The notes: generated from the letters alone by a model not told the origin. A DNA stretch of 64,000 nt from Puffinus mauretanicus (GCA_023333565.1 JAJKFH010000374.1:4836001-4900000); one strand, 5' to 3'; positions 23,163-35,058 are shown, numbered from the stretch's first letter. Translations and numbers: made by a program.

Positions 23163-26100
23163 CTGCTGGAGCAAGAAGCAGTGTACCTATCTACTGAATC
23201 ATACTGTAGAACTGATCTGATTGAAGAAAAAGAGCCAAAAAATCCAAAAGCTTCCTGTGATGGGTACTATTTGTTCTCAGGTTCCTTAAGGGAGCAACCA
23301 GATCATGTGTCATGTCCTGAAGGAGGATGGTAATACAGCACTTTCCTTGGGAACCAAGTCAGTTGGCTAAGGAAAAAGAAGATCCAAGAAACTGTCAGGC
23401 ACAGCAGACAGGATGAGTCATGGGTAGGAGATGGAGCTCAGACTGCTGAGAGGGGAAGAAGCCGACAGGGCTCAGAGATGATGCAAGGGACCCCCCTAGT
23501 ATGCTGCAACTCATGAAATCACTGAGTTAGATTAAGCTAGGCCTGGAAGGTTTATTTGCCCAGAGCCGAGTTCATCACATGGGTACTACAACAATTTTAC
23601 TAGTAAGTGCAGGAGGCAGAAATGAGTGGATTGTAGAGGAAGGGAGAAGAGTGAGCTACCAATTATACCTCTCAAAATATGTACACGTACACAGTTTTCA
23701 GGTCATTGCATAAAACAGACAGTTTGTTTAGGTTAAAATCTTAATCTAAAGATTTAAAAAATGCATTTACTATTAGATGTACATGTCTTTTCTGTTGCTT
23801 AAAAAGGCATGTGCAGGGTAGAAACAATTTAAAAAGTGGCTGCAAGAGGCTTCACACTTGTTCTGCACTAAACTTCATTGCAGAGCAATTTCTTCCCAGG
23901 GTTAGGCAGAATAAGAATGCTGTGGAAGAAAACGCAGATGAGATTCCTAACCCAGCCATCCAATGGTCTCACAGTTTAAAAATAGCTCTGGAGAGTTGAT
24001 GCTTTCCTATGCATTTGTATCACTTGTGTATGTGTGTGTTCTGGCTTCTCCCTCTCTTGGCACCTTTCTGACAAAATTCTTCTAAGAAAAAGCTTTTTCT
24101 ACACAACTTAAATATTTTTTTTCCCTCTAAGGATTCTGTTTGAATTTGAATTGAATACCTTATGTCTCTATTCTGTTTCCATTCTCTATAACCTGAATCA
24201 AATCACAAAATATGACTGGTAGTACTTTTTTTGATGTCGTGCCCTGAGCACTCAAATAACAGATGATAAGAAAATTATACAAATATATGAGTACCATAAC
24301 TATTATGTACTCATTGTTATAAATGCTGTATAGATATAGAGCAATGTAGCATACACACTATAAATGTAAGGATTCTTAAGGATCCCTTAAATGGCAAGCC
24401 TTATTCATTCTTTTGCTCAACGGCTTTTCTATCATAGCTCATCCTGACACATTCAGACCACGTAATTATTACTCTGTATTTTCTTTCTAAAAATCAGTGA
24501 AGGGGCAGAGGAGAGAGAGAGAACACTATCATCCTCAAACCTGAAACAGAGATATAAAGGTCAAAACCACTTATTATTTCAAAGTATGCGCTATCAGCTA
24601 TCTAACATCCGACTTTTGAGTACTTAGCAATATATATAGCTGGAGCTCCCACTGAATTTAGCTATTACTAAAACTTTGCATTTCTGAAAATCAGGCCTTA
24701 AAAGTCAGAGTCACATACCCTGAAAATGAGGAATACAAAGTATTAACAGCCTGTGAAAAATTTAGTTTAAGTGATTTGTCTGAAATCATAGAGGAACTTT
24801 ATGGCAAAAGTAAAATTAGTGCCTTGGGAGCATTCAACAGCCTTAGTGATGACCATACTTTTCTTGCCTGCAATCTCAGGGCTTAACATTACACATCTTC
24901 CAATGTCAGCAATAACGCAAGCAGTGATTGAGTCCAAGCTCTAGGATTTAGCATCACAAATTTGCATTCAAGTGTTACCTCCCAACTTGCACTAAGAAAG
25001 AAAATTATATTCTACTGATGATAATAATCCTCTTCCTCTTCTATCTGAACAATAACTTACAAATCTTCCTTCTTAAAGTAGAAGAGATTAAAAGAATAAA
25101 AAGTAGAAAGGCTCCAGAAAAAATAGAAACAAACATTGTCAGAAAATATGGATTGAATTTGCATGATGTGCTATTTGCAAGCAATTACCCTCTGCCTGTG
25201 TCAAAACAGCTCTGGGACCAGAAAGGAAAAGGCATTTGCAGGCAGTTTAACTCATGGTTCGTGAGAAACGGATGGAGTGGATACATGCCTGACTGGTTGT
25301 CATGTAAGCAAACCATGAATAAAAGATGCTCCTGAACAGAACTAATGTCCTGGCAACACTTTACACTCACACAGCACTATGTGAAGTGCCAGGACACTGA
25401 ATTTGAGCATTAGCTCCCTACTCCCACAAGGCAGGAGTTCCAACACTGCACTCTGATTTACAAAGGGCCTTTTATGTGTGAATGCAGGCTTTTTTTAACA
25501 TATTGAATATATTTTAAATGTATTTTTGAAATTGGAAGCTGTTTTCAGAGATGTGCAGACAATCAGGAAGGATAAAATAATTTGCACAAGCAAATTTAAA
25601 AAGTTTATATTTGCAGCCTTGATATTGTCTCAGTACTGGTTTCTTTAGATGAAATTTTCTGGATTTCCAATTAAAAGAAACTACAGGCCTGACACATACT
25701 ATTGTGTGATGTCTTATTGGACATTCCTACATAAGAAGAAAGAAGCATGGTTCAGAAATGCTAGGGCAAGCCAAGACCCATCCCAGCTATTCCACCTGAT
25801 AGACTTACTAACTTGGGACATCTGGATAATCCAGCTGCATTCATGGCATGTACATGCATGAAGGCTTATGTCCTTCCAGCTTAATATCTTATTAAATAGT
25901 ATTAATTAATCATTAAAATTGTATTCCTTCATGCTTTTAATTGCAGTGTTGATGTGGGCAGATGAACCGATTCTGTCTGCACCTCCCAGCGTAAACATGT
26001 AAAAAGCATACGTAACAGTCACTGAAATGATAAGATCTATCACATGGACCTCAACCATTAGAAGTGTTAGCAGTACAAAAATAACATCCTTTGCATGGCT

Positions 26101-26365
26101 CAAATCTATGACATTTCTCTTCCCAGGGATGGGATGAGGATTGAACTGTACAGAAAAACGACAATGTTACACTGCATTTCATATAACCAGTGCTCAAATA
26201 CTCTAGTAAAAACCTACACAGAAAAGTGCAGTGTCAAATTATCACATCTTCTCTTAAAAGTAGAATGACAGTTAAAAACCCAGAACTGCAACCTTTTTTC
26301 ATAATTTAGAAAAATTATCAGCAATGTCATTGTCATTGGTTTGGAAATGAATATAAGAAACTTAC

Positions 26366-26389
26366 CACTTCTAAGGCCATAATACGTTC
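26366..26389 (-). CDS. 24-nt microexon in the coiled coil
   Basis: The acceptor GTACTTTATTTTTAG and the donor GTG|GTAAGTTTC bound exactly 8 codons: ERIMALEV. It is phase 0 on both sides and joins the preceding exon (...REEEMGALQ) to the following one (STRVALDHLE...), keeping the heptad-like spacing (L, I, L, V). The neat coiled-coil join is the main reason to believe so short an exon. Confidence 0.75.
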
Positions 26390-27017
26390 CTAAAAATAAA
26401 GTACAAGATGCCATTAGAAAATAAAGAATATAAATGCAACGTAAGTTGAACAATGATGAAAAGGATGCATTTTGGTTTTCTGCTGGTCATATGTATACTA
26501 TTTTGTAAAAACCTCACTGAATAGGAACTGCTGTACTTAATTGGACCTCTGACCCATTTATCATACTATCTCACTTGGAAATTTGTTCCAAAGAAAAGAA
26601 ATTCCCCAGAAACAAGGTAAGAAAGAATTTGAAAAAGTTTACTCCATGATATATTTTTTTCACACAGTACCATTAGATTTTCAATATTGTTGATTTTACT
26701 CTTATGTATCCTAAAGTTTGATTTCTTTTTTTGATCATCTGTGACTGTAAATCTAGCATGTTTTGTAGTTCATGTCACGTTAGCATCTGGTTTAGTTTTC
26801 TTTTAGGCATTTCCTTAGAAAACTAAAAAGTAAATTCCATATCATTATTCTGTTATCCAGAAATAGCTCTGAAGAATGTTTTATTACTAACAAGATTACG
26901 TTAGTCAAAGCCTAATGTCAGACAAAAATAAAATGCAATTAAATAAGCTTGTGTCAGTTTTAATCCAGCACAAAAATATAGAGCATCCAGAATTTACAAA
27001 TTTACTGTATATATTTT

Positions 27018-27094
27018 GGATGGGGCTTTGAGTACCCTGGTCTAGTGGAAGGAGTCCCTGCCCATGGCAGGGGGGTTGGAACTAGATTATCTTT
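27018..27094 (+). mobile_element. Older CR1 tail, left half (interrupted)
   Basis: GGATGGGGCTTTGAGTACCC ... GGAACTAGATTATCTTTA is a plus-strand CR1 3-prime end, similar to the tail of the 12-13 kb copy. It stops abruptly where the minus-strand CR1 begins. Its continuation (AAGGTCCCTTCCAACC...) is found at 29456. Confidence 0.88.
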
Positions 27095-29375
27095 AGAATC
27101 ATAGAATCATTAAGGTTGGAAAAGACCTCTGAGATCGAGTCCAACTGTCAACGCAACACCACCATACCCACTACACCATGTCCCTAAGCGCCTCATCTAC
27201 ACGTCTTTTAAATACTTCCAGGGATGGTGACTCTACCACTTCCCTGGGCAGCCTGTTCCAAGGCCTGACCACTCTTTCAGTAAAGAAATTTCTCCTAATA
27301 TCCAATCTAAACCTCCCTTGGCACAACTTGAGGCCATTTCCTCTCGTCCTATCACTTGTTACTTGGGAGAAGAGACCAACACCCACCTTGCTACAACCTC
27401 CTTTCAGGTAGTTGCAGAGCGCGATGAGGTCTCCCCTCAGCCTCCTCTTCTCCAGGCTAAACAACCCCAGTTCTCTCAGCCGCTCCTCATAAGACTTGTG
27501 CTCCAGACCCTTCACCAGCTTCGTTGCCCTTCTCTGGACACGCTCCAGCACCTCCATGTCCTTCTTGTAGTGAGGGGCCCAAAACTGAACACAGGATTCG
27601 AGGTGCGGCCTCACCAGTGCCGAGTACAGGGGCACGATCACCTCCCTCCTCCTGCTGGCCACACTATTTCTGATACAGGCCAGGATGCCATTGGCCTTCT
27701 TGGCCACCTGGGCACACTGCTGGCTCATGTTCAGCCGGCTGTCAACCAGCACCCCCAGGTCCTTTTCCTCTGGGCAGCTTTCCAGCCACTCTGTCCCAAG
27801 CCTGTAGCGTTGCCTGGGGTTGTTGTGGCCAAAGTGCAGGACCCGGCACTTGCCCTTGTTGAATCTCATACAGTTGGCCTCGGCCCATCGATCCAGCCTG
27901 TCCAGGTCCCTCTGCAGAGCCTTCCTACCCTCCAGCAGATCAACACTCCCGCCCAACTTGGTGTCGTCTGCAAACTTACTGAGGGAGCACTCGATCCCCT
28001 CATCCAGATCGTTGATAAAGATATTGAACAGGACTGGCCCCAGTACTGAGCCCTGGGGAACACCGCTCGTGACCGGCCGCCAGCTGGATTTAACTCCATT
28101 CATCACAACTCTCTGGGCTCGGCCGTCCAGCCAGTTTTTTACCCAGCGAAGAGTGCACCTGTCTAGGCCGTGAGCCGCCAGCTTCTCTAGGAGAATGCTG
28201 TGGGAGACAGTGTCAAAGGCTTTACTGAAGTCCAGGTAGACCACATCCACAGCCTTTCCCTCATCCACGAGGCGGGTCACCTGCTCATAGAAGGAGATCA
28301 GGTTGGTCAAGCAGGACCTGCCTTCCATGAACCCGTGCTGGCTGGGCCTGATCCCCTGGTTGTCCCGGACATGGCTCGTGAGCGCCCTCAAAACGAACCA
28401 CTCCATGATCTTCCCCAGCACCAAGGCCAGGCTGACCAGCCTGTACTTCCCCGGATCCTCCTTCCGGCCCTTCTTGTAGATGGGCGTCACATTGGCGAGC
28501 CTCCAGTCATCCGGGACCTTCCCAGTTAACCAGGACTGCTGGTAAATGATGGAGAGTGGCTCGGCAAGCTCCTCCGCCAGCTCCCTCAGTACCCTCGGGT
28601 GGATCCCATCCGGCCCCATAGACTTGTGAGCGTCCAGGTGGCGTAGCAGGTCGTTAACTGCTTCCTCTTGGATTATGGGGGGTTTATCCTGCTCGCCGTC
28701 CCTGTCTTCCAGCTCAGGGGGCTGAGTACCCTGAGGATAACTGCTCTGACTATTGAAGACTGAGGCAAAGGCGGCATTAAGTACCTCAGCCTTATCCTTG
28801 TCCTTGGTGGAAACGTTCCCCCCCGCATCCAATAGAGGATGGAGATTCTCCTTGGCTCTCCTTTTGTCATTAATATACTTGTAAAAGCATTTTTTGTTGT
28901 CTCTCATGACAGTGGCCAGGTTGAGTTCTAGCTGGGCTTTTGCCTTTCTAATTTTGTCTCTGCACGACCTAATGAGATGCCTGTACTCTTCTTGAGTTGT
29001 CTGCCCCTTCTTCCAAAGATGATAAACTCTCCTTTTTTTCCTGAGTCCCAGCCAGAGCTCCCCGTTCAGCCAGGCCAGTCGCCTTCCCCGCCCGTTCTTC
29101 TTGCTGCACATGGGGACAGCCCGCTCCTGCGCCTTTAAGACTTCCTTCTTGAAGAACGTCCAGCCTTCCTGGACCCCTTTGCCCTTCAGGACTGTCTCCC
29201 AAGGGACCTTCTCGACCAGTGTCCTGAGCAGGCCAAAGTCCGCCCTCCGGAAGTCCATGGTAGCGGTTTTGCTGGCCCCCCTCTTTACTTCACTAAGTAT
29301 TGAGTATTCTATCATTTCATGGTCGCTAAGCCCAAGCTGGCCTCCGACCACCACATCTCCCACCAGTCCTTCTCT
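27095..29375 (-). mobile_element. Young CR1 LINE, 5-prime-truncated, nested in an older CR1
   Basis: The 2.28-kb minus-strand element has its 3-prime end at 27095 (GATTCTATGATTC on the minus strand) and its 5-prime truncation near 29375, within the last part of the endonuclease domain. It interrupts the CTTTAAGGTCCC of an older plus-strand CR1 tail. It is in the same orientation as the host gene and lies in its intron. ORF2 is open throughout, which suggests recent insertion. It lacks ORF1 and most of the endonuclease, so it is not autonomous. Confidence 0.95.
27171..29363 (-). CDS. CR1 ORF2 fragment: endonuclease C-terminus plus reverse transcriptase
   Basis: About 730 uninterrupted codons. 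The first residues ([12 protein letters not shown]) carry the SDH motif that ends the apurinic-type endonuclease of CR1 ORF2. After a basic linker comes the reverse transcriptase: [44 protein letters not shown] with its catalytic Asp, [12 protein letters not shown], and FADDTKLGG with the catalytic Asp pair intact. The C-terminus ends [11 protein letters not shown]. It has no real start codon: the frame simply continues into the 5-prime junction (LREGLVGD), and the first codon of the quoted range is GTG. The usual NYRPVSL motif reads [13 protein letters not shown], with Pro lost, so activity is doubtful. Complete CR1 ORF2 proteins are roughly 900-1000 residues, so the N-terminal part is missing. 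Confidence 0.93.
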   Translation of the reverse strand: MGDVVVGGQLGLSDHEMIEYSILSEVKRGASKTATMDFRRADFGLLRTLVEKVPWETVLKGKGVQEGWTFFKKEVLKAQERAVPMCSKKNGRGRRLAWLNGELWLGLRKKRRVYHLWKKGQTTQEEYRHLIRSCRDKIRKAKAQLELNLATVMRDNKKCFYKYINDKRRAKENLHPLLDAGGNVSTKDKDKAEVLNAAFASVFNSQSSYPQGTQPPELEDRDGEQDKPPIIQEEAVNDLLRHLDAHKSMGPDGIHPRVLRELAEELAEPLSIIYQQSWLTGKVPDDWRLANVTPIYKKGRKEDPGKYRLVSLALVLGKIMEWFVLRALTSHVRDNQGIRPSQHGFMEGRSCLTNLISFYEQVTRLVDEGKAVDVVYLDFSKAFDTVSHSILLEKLAAHGLDRCTLRWVKNWLDGRAQRVVMNGVKSSWRPVTSGVPQGSVLGPVLFNIFINDLDEGIECSLSKFADDTKLGGSVDLLEGRKALQRDLDRLDRWAEANCMRFNKGKCRVLHFGHNNPRQRYRLGTEWLESCPEEKDLGVLVDSRLNMSQQCAQVAKKANGILACIRNSVASRRREVIVPLYSALVRPHLESCVQFWAPHYKKDMEVLERVQRRATKLVKGLEHKSYEERLRELGLFSLEKRRLRGDLIALCNYLKGGCSKVGVGLFSQVTSDRTRGNGLKLCQGRFRLDIRRNFFTERVVRPWNRLPREVVESPSLEVFKRRVDEALRDMV

Positions 29376-29390
29376 AAGGTCCCTTCTTTT

Positions 29391-29455
29391 AAGGTCCTTC
29401 TTTAAGGTCCTTCTTTAAGGTCCTTCTTTAAGGTCCTTCTTTAAGGTCCTTCTTT
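29391..29455. repeat. 13-bp tandem array at the CR1 junction
   Basis: Five perfect copies of AAGGTCCTTCTTT, with an imperfect copy just before (near 29376) and a partial one after (29456). It sits exactly between the 5-prime end of the nested CR1 and the resumed older CR1 tail. The unit resembles both the target (CTTTAAGGTCCC) and the element's own 5-prime sequence (minus strand GGACCTTAGAGAAGGAC). Confidence 0.95.
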
Positions 29456-29492
29456 AAGGTCCCTTCCAACCTAAACCATTCTATGATTCATT
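29456..29492 (+). mobile_element. Older CR1 tail, right half
   Basis: AAGGTCCCTTCCAACCTAAA then CCATTCTATGATTC completes the plus-strand CR1 tail begun at 27018. Together the two halves form one CR1 3-prime end split by the younger element. Confidence 0.9.
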
Positions 29493-31894
29493 TAAAAGTA
29501 TATTTAAGAAAAATATTAAGCTAGTAAAATCAAAATCATGTACTCTGGCACTATGTTCTGACTAGGTATGATATTTTAAGTAATCTGAGAAAACACACAT
29601 TCAAGTGTTTAGGTGAGTCCACATTTAGAGTACCTGACTATTTAAGATATTACAGGAACTCTTACCTTGCTTAAATATTACCTTTTTGAAAGTATGGGAG
29701 AGGATTTTTTTTTTTCCTTTCTGGGTGGATTAGGCTAAGAATCCTTATACTTTTTGCTGTTTTATCCCTCCCTAACAGGTAAAAATGATTGTAATAATCT
29801 GGATTTATTCCTGCAGCATCCAAAGACAGTTAGACAAGTCTGAACGGACTTCACTATTTTGGAAGCAACAGGTACAACAAAAATTTCTTAGACCAGTGGA
29901 AGAATTTGGGAGCCAGAAACAGTTCTTGCCATTTGCAAGAATGAGAAAGTATTTTTCTTTTTTTTAAGACTAGGTGGAAATGAGTTACAAAGACTTTTCT
30001 AGAGTTATTACTGTCTTAAAAAACTTTAAAATAATGGTTATGTTTACTAACTGAACAGGTGTACGTATTTATGTAAAACCAGCATTTACATATTGTATAG
30101 TTACGTATTTGTGTAAAACCAGTCTCCTTTGGATTCTTAAAGGACTAACTTTTATTCATATAATCTTTTGAAGAAAAGACACAGTTCATGCTAGTGAAAT
30201 GTTTAAAGCTCATTCACTGAATGATGTTTGGGGTGCAAATGATGTTAGTTTTCATTAGCCACTTACAATTGTTGCACCTTTGATTACAACTCTAAACCAT
30301 AGGTAGAAAGTGAGACAATATACTTTAGGAAAAATAACTGCATCAAGTGAGGCTGAAAAAAAATAAATAAAATAGCAGCTGGGAAAGACTTATGGTTTTG
30401 AAGATGTACAAAAGAACAAGCAAGACTGTTCAGGAAAGTATGTACAAGGAAATACCTAAAGGGAAAACAGGAATGCACACATAAACAAGTTTGATGGAAA
30501 TCTAGTACACTATCAAAATACAACTGTTTAAAAAAAAAAGCTAACATTATGCCAGTAGTGGATGCCGCTAAACTGGCTGATGCTGGAACTGCATACACAG
30601 TGGTTCAAAACTCCCTGTCCATGAACCAATGATAAATAACAAAACAAATGTACAAAAAGAAAAAAATGCACTCCTCTTATCACTTTCAGTTACAGGACTC
30701 TTTCAAAGTGGGTTTTAGAAAAAAAAAAAAAAAAGACAAAAATGTAAACTTTTAATTTTCTTTTTTTTTAACAAAATGGAGGATGATCTTACCCCTAAGA
30801 GCTGGGAATCAAAAAACTCAGATACGTGTCTCAGATTTCCTATAGATTTATTTCACCTATGTTTTAGTTTATCAGTAAAACTAGGATAATATGGGGTTCT
30901 AGAATACTTAACTTTGACTTGTCTGTTAAGAAATGTTTGCTCAGTGCCCATCATGATGCATGGTAGTTGGGGATTCCAACTACAATGTTGCATAAGCAAA
31001 AGTTGACTGAATTTCACTAAAATTTTTTCTCAGAAAACGTAGTGTATTAAATACTAAAGTCATTATTCTTTCTTGGAAGCAGGTCTGAGATACAGACGAG
31101 TATTTCAGTACATCAGAACAAACTTATGACAACGCTCATTTATTTAAAGGTTCTGCAACAAAACTCAAACTCATTACTATAAAAAAGATGGTATTTACAG
31201 ATCTCAATTTTGTGGTGATAGTGAACAGCAATTCAGATATAAATTTCTTCAGTTAAAAAGACTACTTTGAAAAGAAAAGTCTTAGAGTGAGTGTATTAGT
31301 AGGATGATTCCAATGGTAGAATAAATAGTGTTTTCAAAATGACTCATGTATTAAATAAGGCACATGATCTAGCTGCCAAATTCTAAAAACTGAATAAACT
31401 CTTACAATCTCAGCAGATAATTTTCTGAAGACTACCATGTAATGTATTAGGAAATTTACCATGGATAATTTATACATTATCAATATATTTATGTTTTCAA
31501 ATTAATATTTTGGTTTCTATTTTTAAAATTTATATTAGAATGTCACTAATTCCAAAGCAATTGAAAATAGTTTGCAAATGTTTTCCCAGAGAACATCCAT
31601 ACAGTTGAATATTGCAATTATCATGCATAGCATATTACTTTCATGAATGCAGTCTTTTGTACCATGGAACAATTTTCACAAAAAGGAAGGTGAAAACCTT
31701 GTAATCGGAGCCTTTTTGCTTCCAATAAAGTAAGAAAAGAAGTAAGGTTATATTCTTGGAGTGGCTATCAGAGAGAACGTAAAAAGTGATCTAGACTCCT
31801 CACAAGCTAAAAATTGTATTATGATGAGTATGTGTGCACATGTAACAACAGAGAGCAAGCATATATGTAATGAGAACATAGATATTATCTAGAG

Positions 31895-31957
31895 CATATA
31901 TAAACTCTCATATATAACTATATAAACTCATATATAAATATAAATTCATATATAAAA
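31895..31957. repeat. A/T-rich imperfect tandem repeat
   Basis: Repeats of CATATATAA and TATAAACTCATATATAA with variations. Simple-sequence character, no gene. Confidence 0.8.
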
Positions 31958-34900
31958 CAGAAACTCTAGTCAAAAGTATGAAACAAGTTCAAAATGAAAA
32001 ACGAAGAATACAGTGATGTCACCCAAAGCATCAGCCTCCTAGCTCCCAAAACACCCTGTATCAAAGAACCGCATATATTACATATAGTTTCCATCTTGAC
32101 ACATAATATAAGAAAAGAGTCAGGTTCATGTAGAAAGATGTAGCTATAAACATTCCCACTGTCTACTTAACAAAGTATTATTTTGTCTTTATCATGCTGC
32201 TCGCAGTCCAATGAATTCCCTGACTAGAGGAACACATGAAAACTACCAGTGCAATATTTCCAGGAACAATCCTCATAAAATTGCTTTTTTCTTGCTGTCC
32301 TTTGTGGTTTTCAGCTGATGGCATTGTAGAAGCACTAATTGTACTTCATTCAAATTATTTTTAACAAAAGCTGCTCTTTGTCTCCCCTCAAAAAATGAGC
32401 AAACTAAAAGCATAATAAACATACATCCTTAGCTGTGGCGAATATTCTTGATGCAGAGACATGGCAAAGAACGTCATGGTATCCCCAGTCATCATTTGCC
32501 CACAGCAATACACTGTTTTCTGACAGAAGATTTCCTCATGTCTCTAGCTTTTCTAAGACTATGGTCAGCGTTCATGGCTCAAGTAACAAGAAATAACTCC
32601 TTCAGCCATGATAACCTGACTGCTTTCAGTTGTCTGTCCATAGTCTAAAAGATAAGTCTTTCTGTCCGCCTGTTTCCTGAATGTGCTTTACATATATGGT
32701 CTGTTTAGACTGCAAACAAAATGCATCAAGGATTGACTTACTACTATAATTCTCTGTATATACATGAGATAATTATCAAAACAGGACCCTGGGAATTGTA
32801 GACAAAAAAATAACAGCAATCAACATGACCTACTGTCTACTGAACCAAGGACTAACTGAGCAGGACCTAATACCAGGGGAATCCTATGCAAGGACTGTAA
32901 GCCTTGGGTGCAAAGAGTACTATTTTATTTGCTAGTGGTCCTTAGTTTGACAAACAATTACCTTCTAGCAATCTACTCCAATGAAAGCATTCATACATTA
33001 ACCAACTATACACATGCTTTGCTGAACTGGGGCTCAGAAGAAACAAACACTCCATGTCACCTGGTTAACAAAAGGATAAAAGTGCCAGTTTCAGTTCCGG
33101 GAAATGCCATATTTAAAGAAACACTCACTTTCCTTTTACTTCCTATGCTTTATAAATAGAGATGCAACAGCTTGGGGAGATTCAGTCATGATGACGCGAG
33201 TTGGTTTTTACAACTATTTGCTAGCAAAGTTGTACATATTCAGCCACTGCAAGTTTAGAATACAACATTACAAGAACAGAAGATCCCAGACTGGGAACAT
33301 TTTGAAACATATTGACTAGGCTGGACATATACTATCTAGAAAAATAATAGATGGTTTTGCTGAGTACTTTGACTTTGAAAGCATGGGCATCTGAAGGAGT
33401 AAAAAACTGCTATCAAGCATTTGAATACAAAAATAGCAGTCAGAGCAGTACAAGGCACATACTTAACCAGAACCACCAGTTAGGAAAGGGCATAAAGCAA
33501 TTTGATCAGGAACTTGACAGACCATCAGAAATGCAGGCAAACACACATATGCACACAAGACACTATTATGATGCAACTTTCTGCAGTACAAAATTACTCC
33601 TCATTCAATCAGAAGTAACATCATTAGAACAATTTGTCAACTATAGAGCTTCACATGAAAGCAGATGCAGAATTGCTTCACATGAAAGGAGATCTTTTTA
33701 CATTGATGTAACTAGATATGCACCTGTGTAAACTGCTTGCGCAGACAAGCTCTCAGCCTTGTTGAACTTGAGCTGCCAGAAAGCTAGGCCAAGATTTTTG
33801 TTTGAACAGGAAACAGCTGGATTGGTGTGTTGTGTAACTTTCGGGTCTTGCAACTTGTCTCTCCTTACTGGATCAAACTCTTTCTACACTGACTCTTTGA
33901 TACCTCTAGCCCTCAAAATGCCTTCTATTTATTATATGAGAAGAGAAGGCTTATCTTCAAACAAAGTCCTATGGTCAAAACTCAGGTCAATACACAATTT
34001 CATTTTCCTTAACAGCCTTATCTTCGTGAATTCCCTCACAAATGTCCTGCTTCCAGTAATTTATAGAATGTTGCTTCATTGATACACTCTTCATATTGTA
34101 TCTAAACTTTTTTATGTTCATATTGGGTATTGTTTGCCATAACTTGTTAAAAATTTCTTTTTTTCCTTCTGTATTCTGAATACATATACTACCCTCCCGA
34201 GCCTCACAGTTTAGACATTCCAGCTTGGTTTTGCTTTCCTAGCCATTTTCATTTCAGAGGAGTATGTTTTCTTTGACTGTAATGCTTAAATAATATTCCA
34301 AAGCTGAGCCTAGGGTAAATCTTACTTTTTAAGTGCAAGTTTAAAGTGCTTAGCACAAGCAGCTTTACTGCTAGATGCCATACAAGGAGGATTTACTATA
34401 TTGTATCAAGTCCTAGCATATATCAACTGGTCTCTTCTTCCTCAGGAAGGTGATTATGGACATTTAATATTTCAGAGATTTAAAACACCTACTTAAAATC
34501 TTTTATTTTCAGTATTATTCGGAGATACAGAAGAAAGCAACACAGTCCAGAAAATCTAACCCAACCAATGAAGTAGAATATAAAGCATTTTTGCAGTTCT
34601 GAATGCAGATTTGCACTGCCCCTATTCATATACAGTTTCAATGAAACCAGCAGTATAACATAACAGAACAATTTCAGTATATAGTGTGACTTAAAAGCAG
34701 CCTTCTTTTCACTGATGGACTAGATTTATTGACTCATGGGAGAATGCTGACTACTTTAACTTCTCTAATGTGCAACTTGATTGGTGGGCAGAAACTCAGC
34801 AGTGAGTATTACTAGCTATCAAGTCGGTATTTGGCTGAATATATTTCCAAAGCTGAATTTAAGATACAAGGGAGTTCAGAAAATTATAATGTTGGAATAC

Positions 34901-34959
34901 AATTTAGTAATTTTAAGGGTGACAAAAAGTGTAGCTAGTTAATTAAATAGGAAGTATAC

Positions 34960-35058
34960 CTGGAGAGCTCCCATTTCCTCTTCTCTTCTGAGGGTCTTCT
35001 CTAGTAGCTCTGTAAAATGAAAAATTGAACTTGTAAATTCAACTTCCCGTCTCATGGC
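34960..35058 (-). CDS. Internal exon: coiled-coil segment
   Basis: The 99-nt exon is 33 codons in phase 0. The acceptor is CTTTTTCTGTCAG|GCCATG and the donor CTCCAG|GTATAC. The peptide begins AMRREVEFTSSIFHF and ends ELLEKTLRREEEMGALQ, an amphipathic, highly charged helix. An internal TTTCATTTTACAG|AGC could serve as an alternative acceptor that shortens the exon to 50 nt, but that would shift the phase relative to the upstream exon, so the longer form is preferred. It joins both neighbours in phase 0. Confidence 0.9.

Larger units (their letters stand above)
10248..26365 (-). other. 16-kb intron, host to several CR1 relics
   Basis: This long intron holds a palindrome and A/T-rich tract (11.7-11.96 kb), five CR1-type fragments (12.0-13.2, 13.4-13.7, 16.1-16.8, 19.9-20.5 and 20.9-21.1 kb), a 26-bp tandem duplication (13.28 kb), a CpG-richer TATA-containing patch (21.6-21.8 kb), a short GA run (21.98 kb) and a candidate cassette exon (23.13 kb). 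In the remaining gaps (10.25-11.7, 13.75-16.0, 16.9-19.9 and 22.0-26.3 kb) I see only unique A/T-rich sequence. Confidence 0.6.
26390..34959 (-). other. 8.6-kb intron with a nested CR1
   Basis: Holds the CR1-in-CR1 structure at 27018-29492, an A run at 30718-30734, a partly duplicated ACGTATTTxTGTAAAACCAG pair near 30063 and 30104, and a TATA-type A/T repeat at 31895-31957. The parts 29.5-31.9 and 32.0-34.9 kb contain several open frames of 60-126 codons on the plus strand, which look like chance. Confidence 0.6.

Noticed and set aside
27318..28049. Open frames of 243 and 117 codons on the plus strand inside the 27-29 kb CR1
   Set aside because: They are antisense shadows of the G/C-rich CR1 ORF2. 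The same applies to the plus-strand frames at 46985-47671.
30793..30839. Possible exon NLRHVSEFFDSQLLG on the minus strand with donor GGG|GTAAGATC
   Set aside because: The peptide looks reasonable, but the acceptor (AAATCTATAG) is poor and the segment changes phase (1 to 0), which would break the well-supported phase-0 join between the 35.0 kb and 26.4 kb exons.
33351..33731. 126-codon plus-strand open frame
   Set aside because: No splice, promoter or protein-family signal. Contains local sequence duplication (GCTTCACATGAAA twice) and looks like a chance frame.
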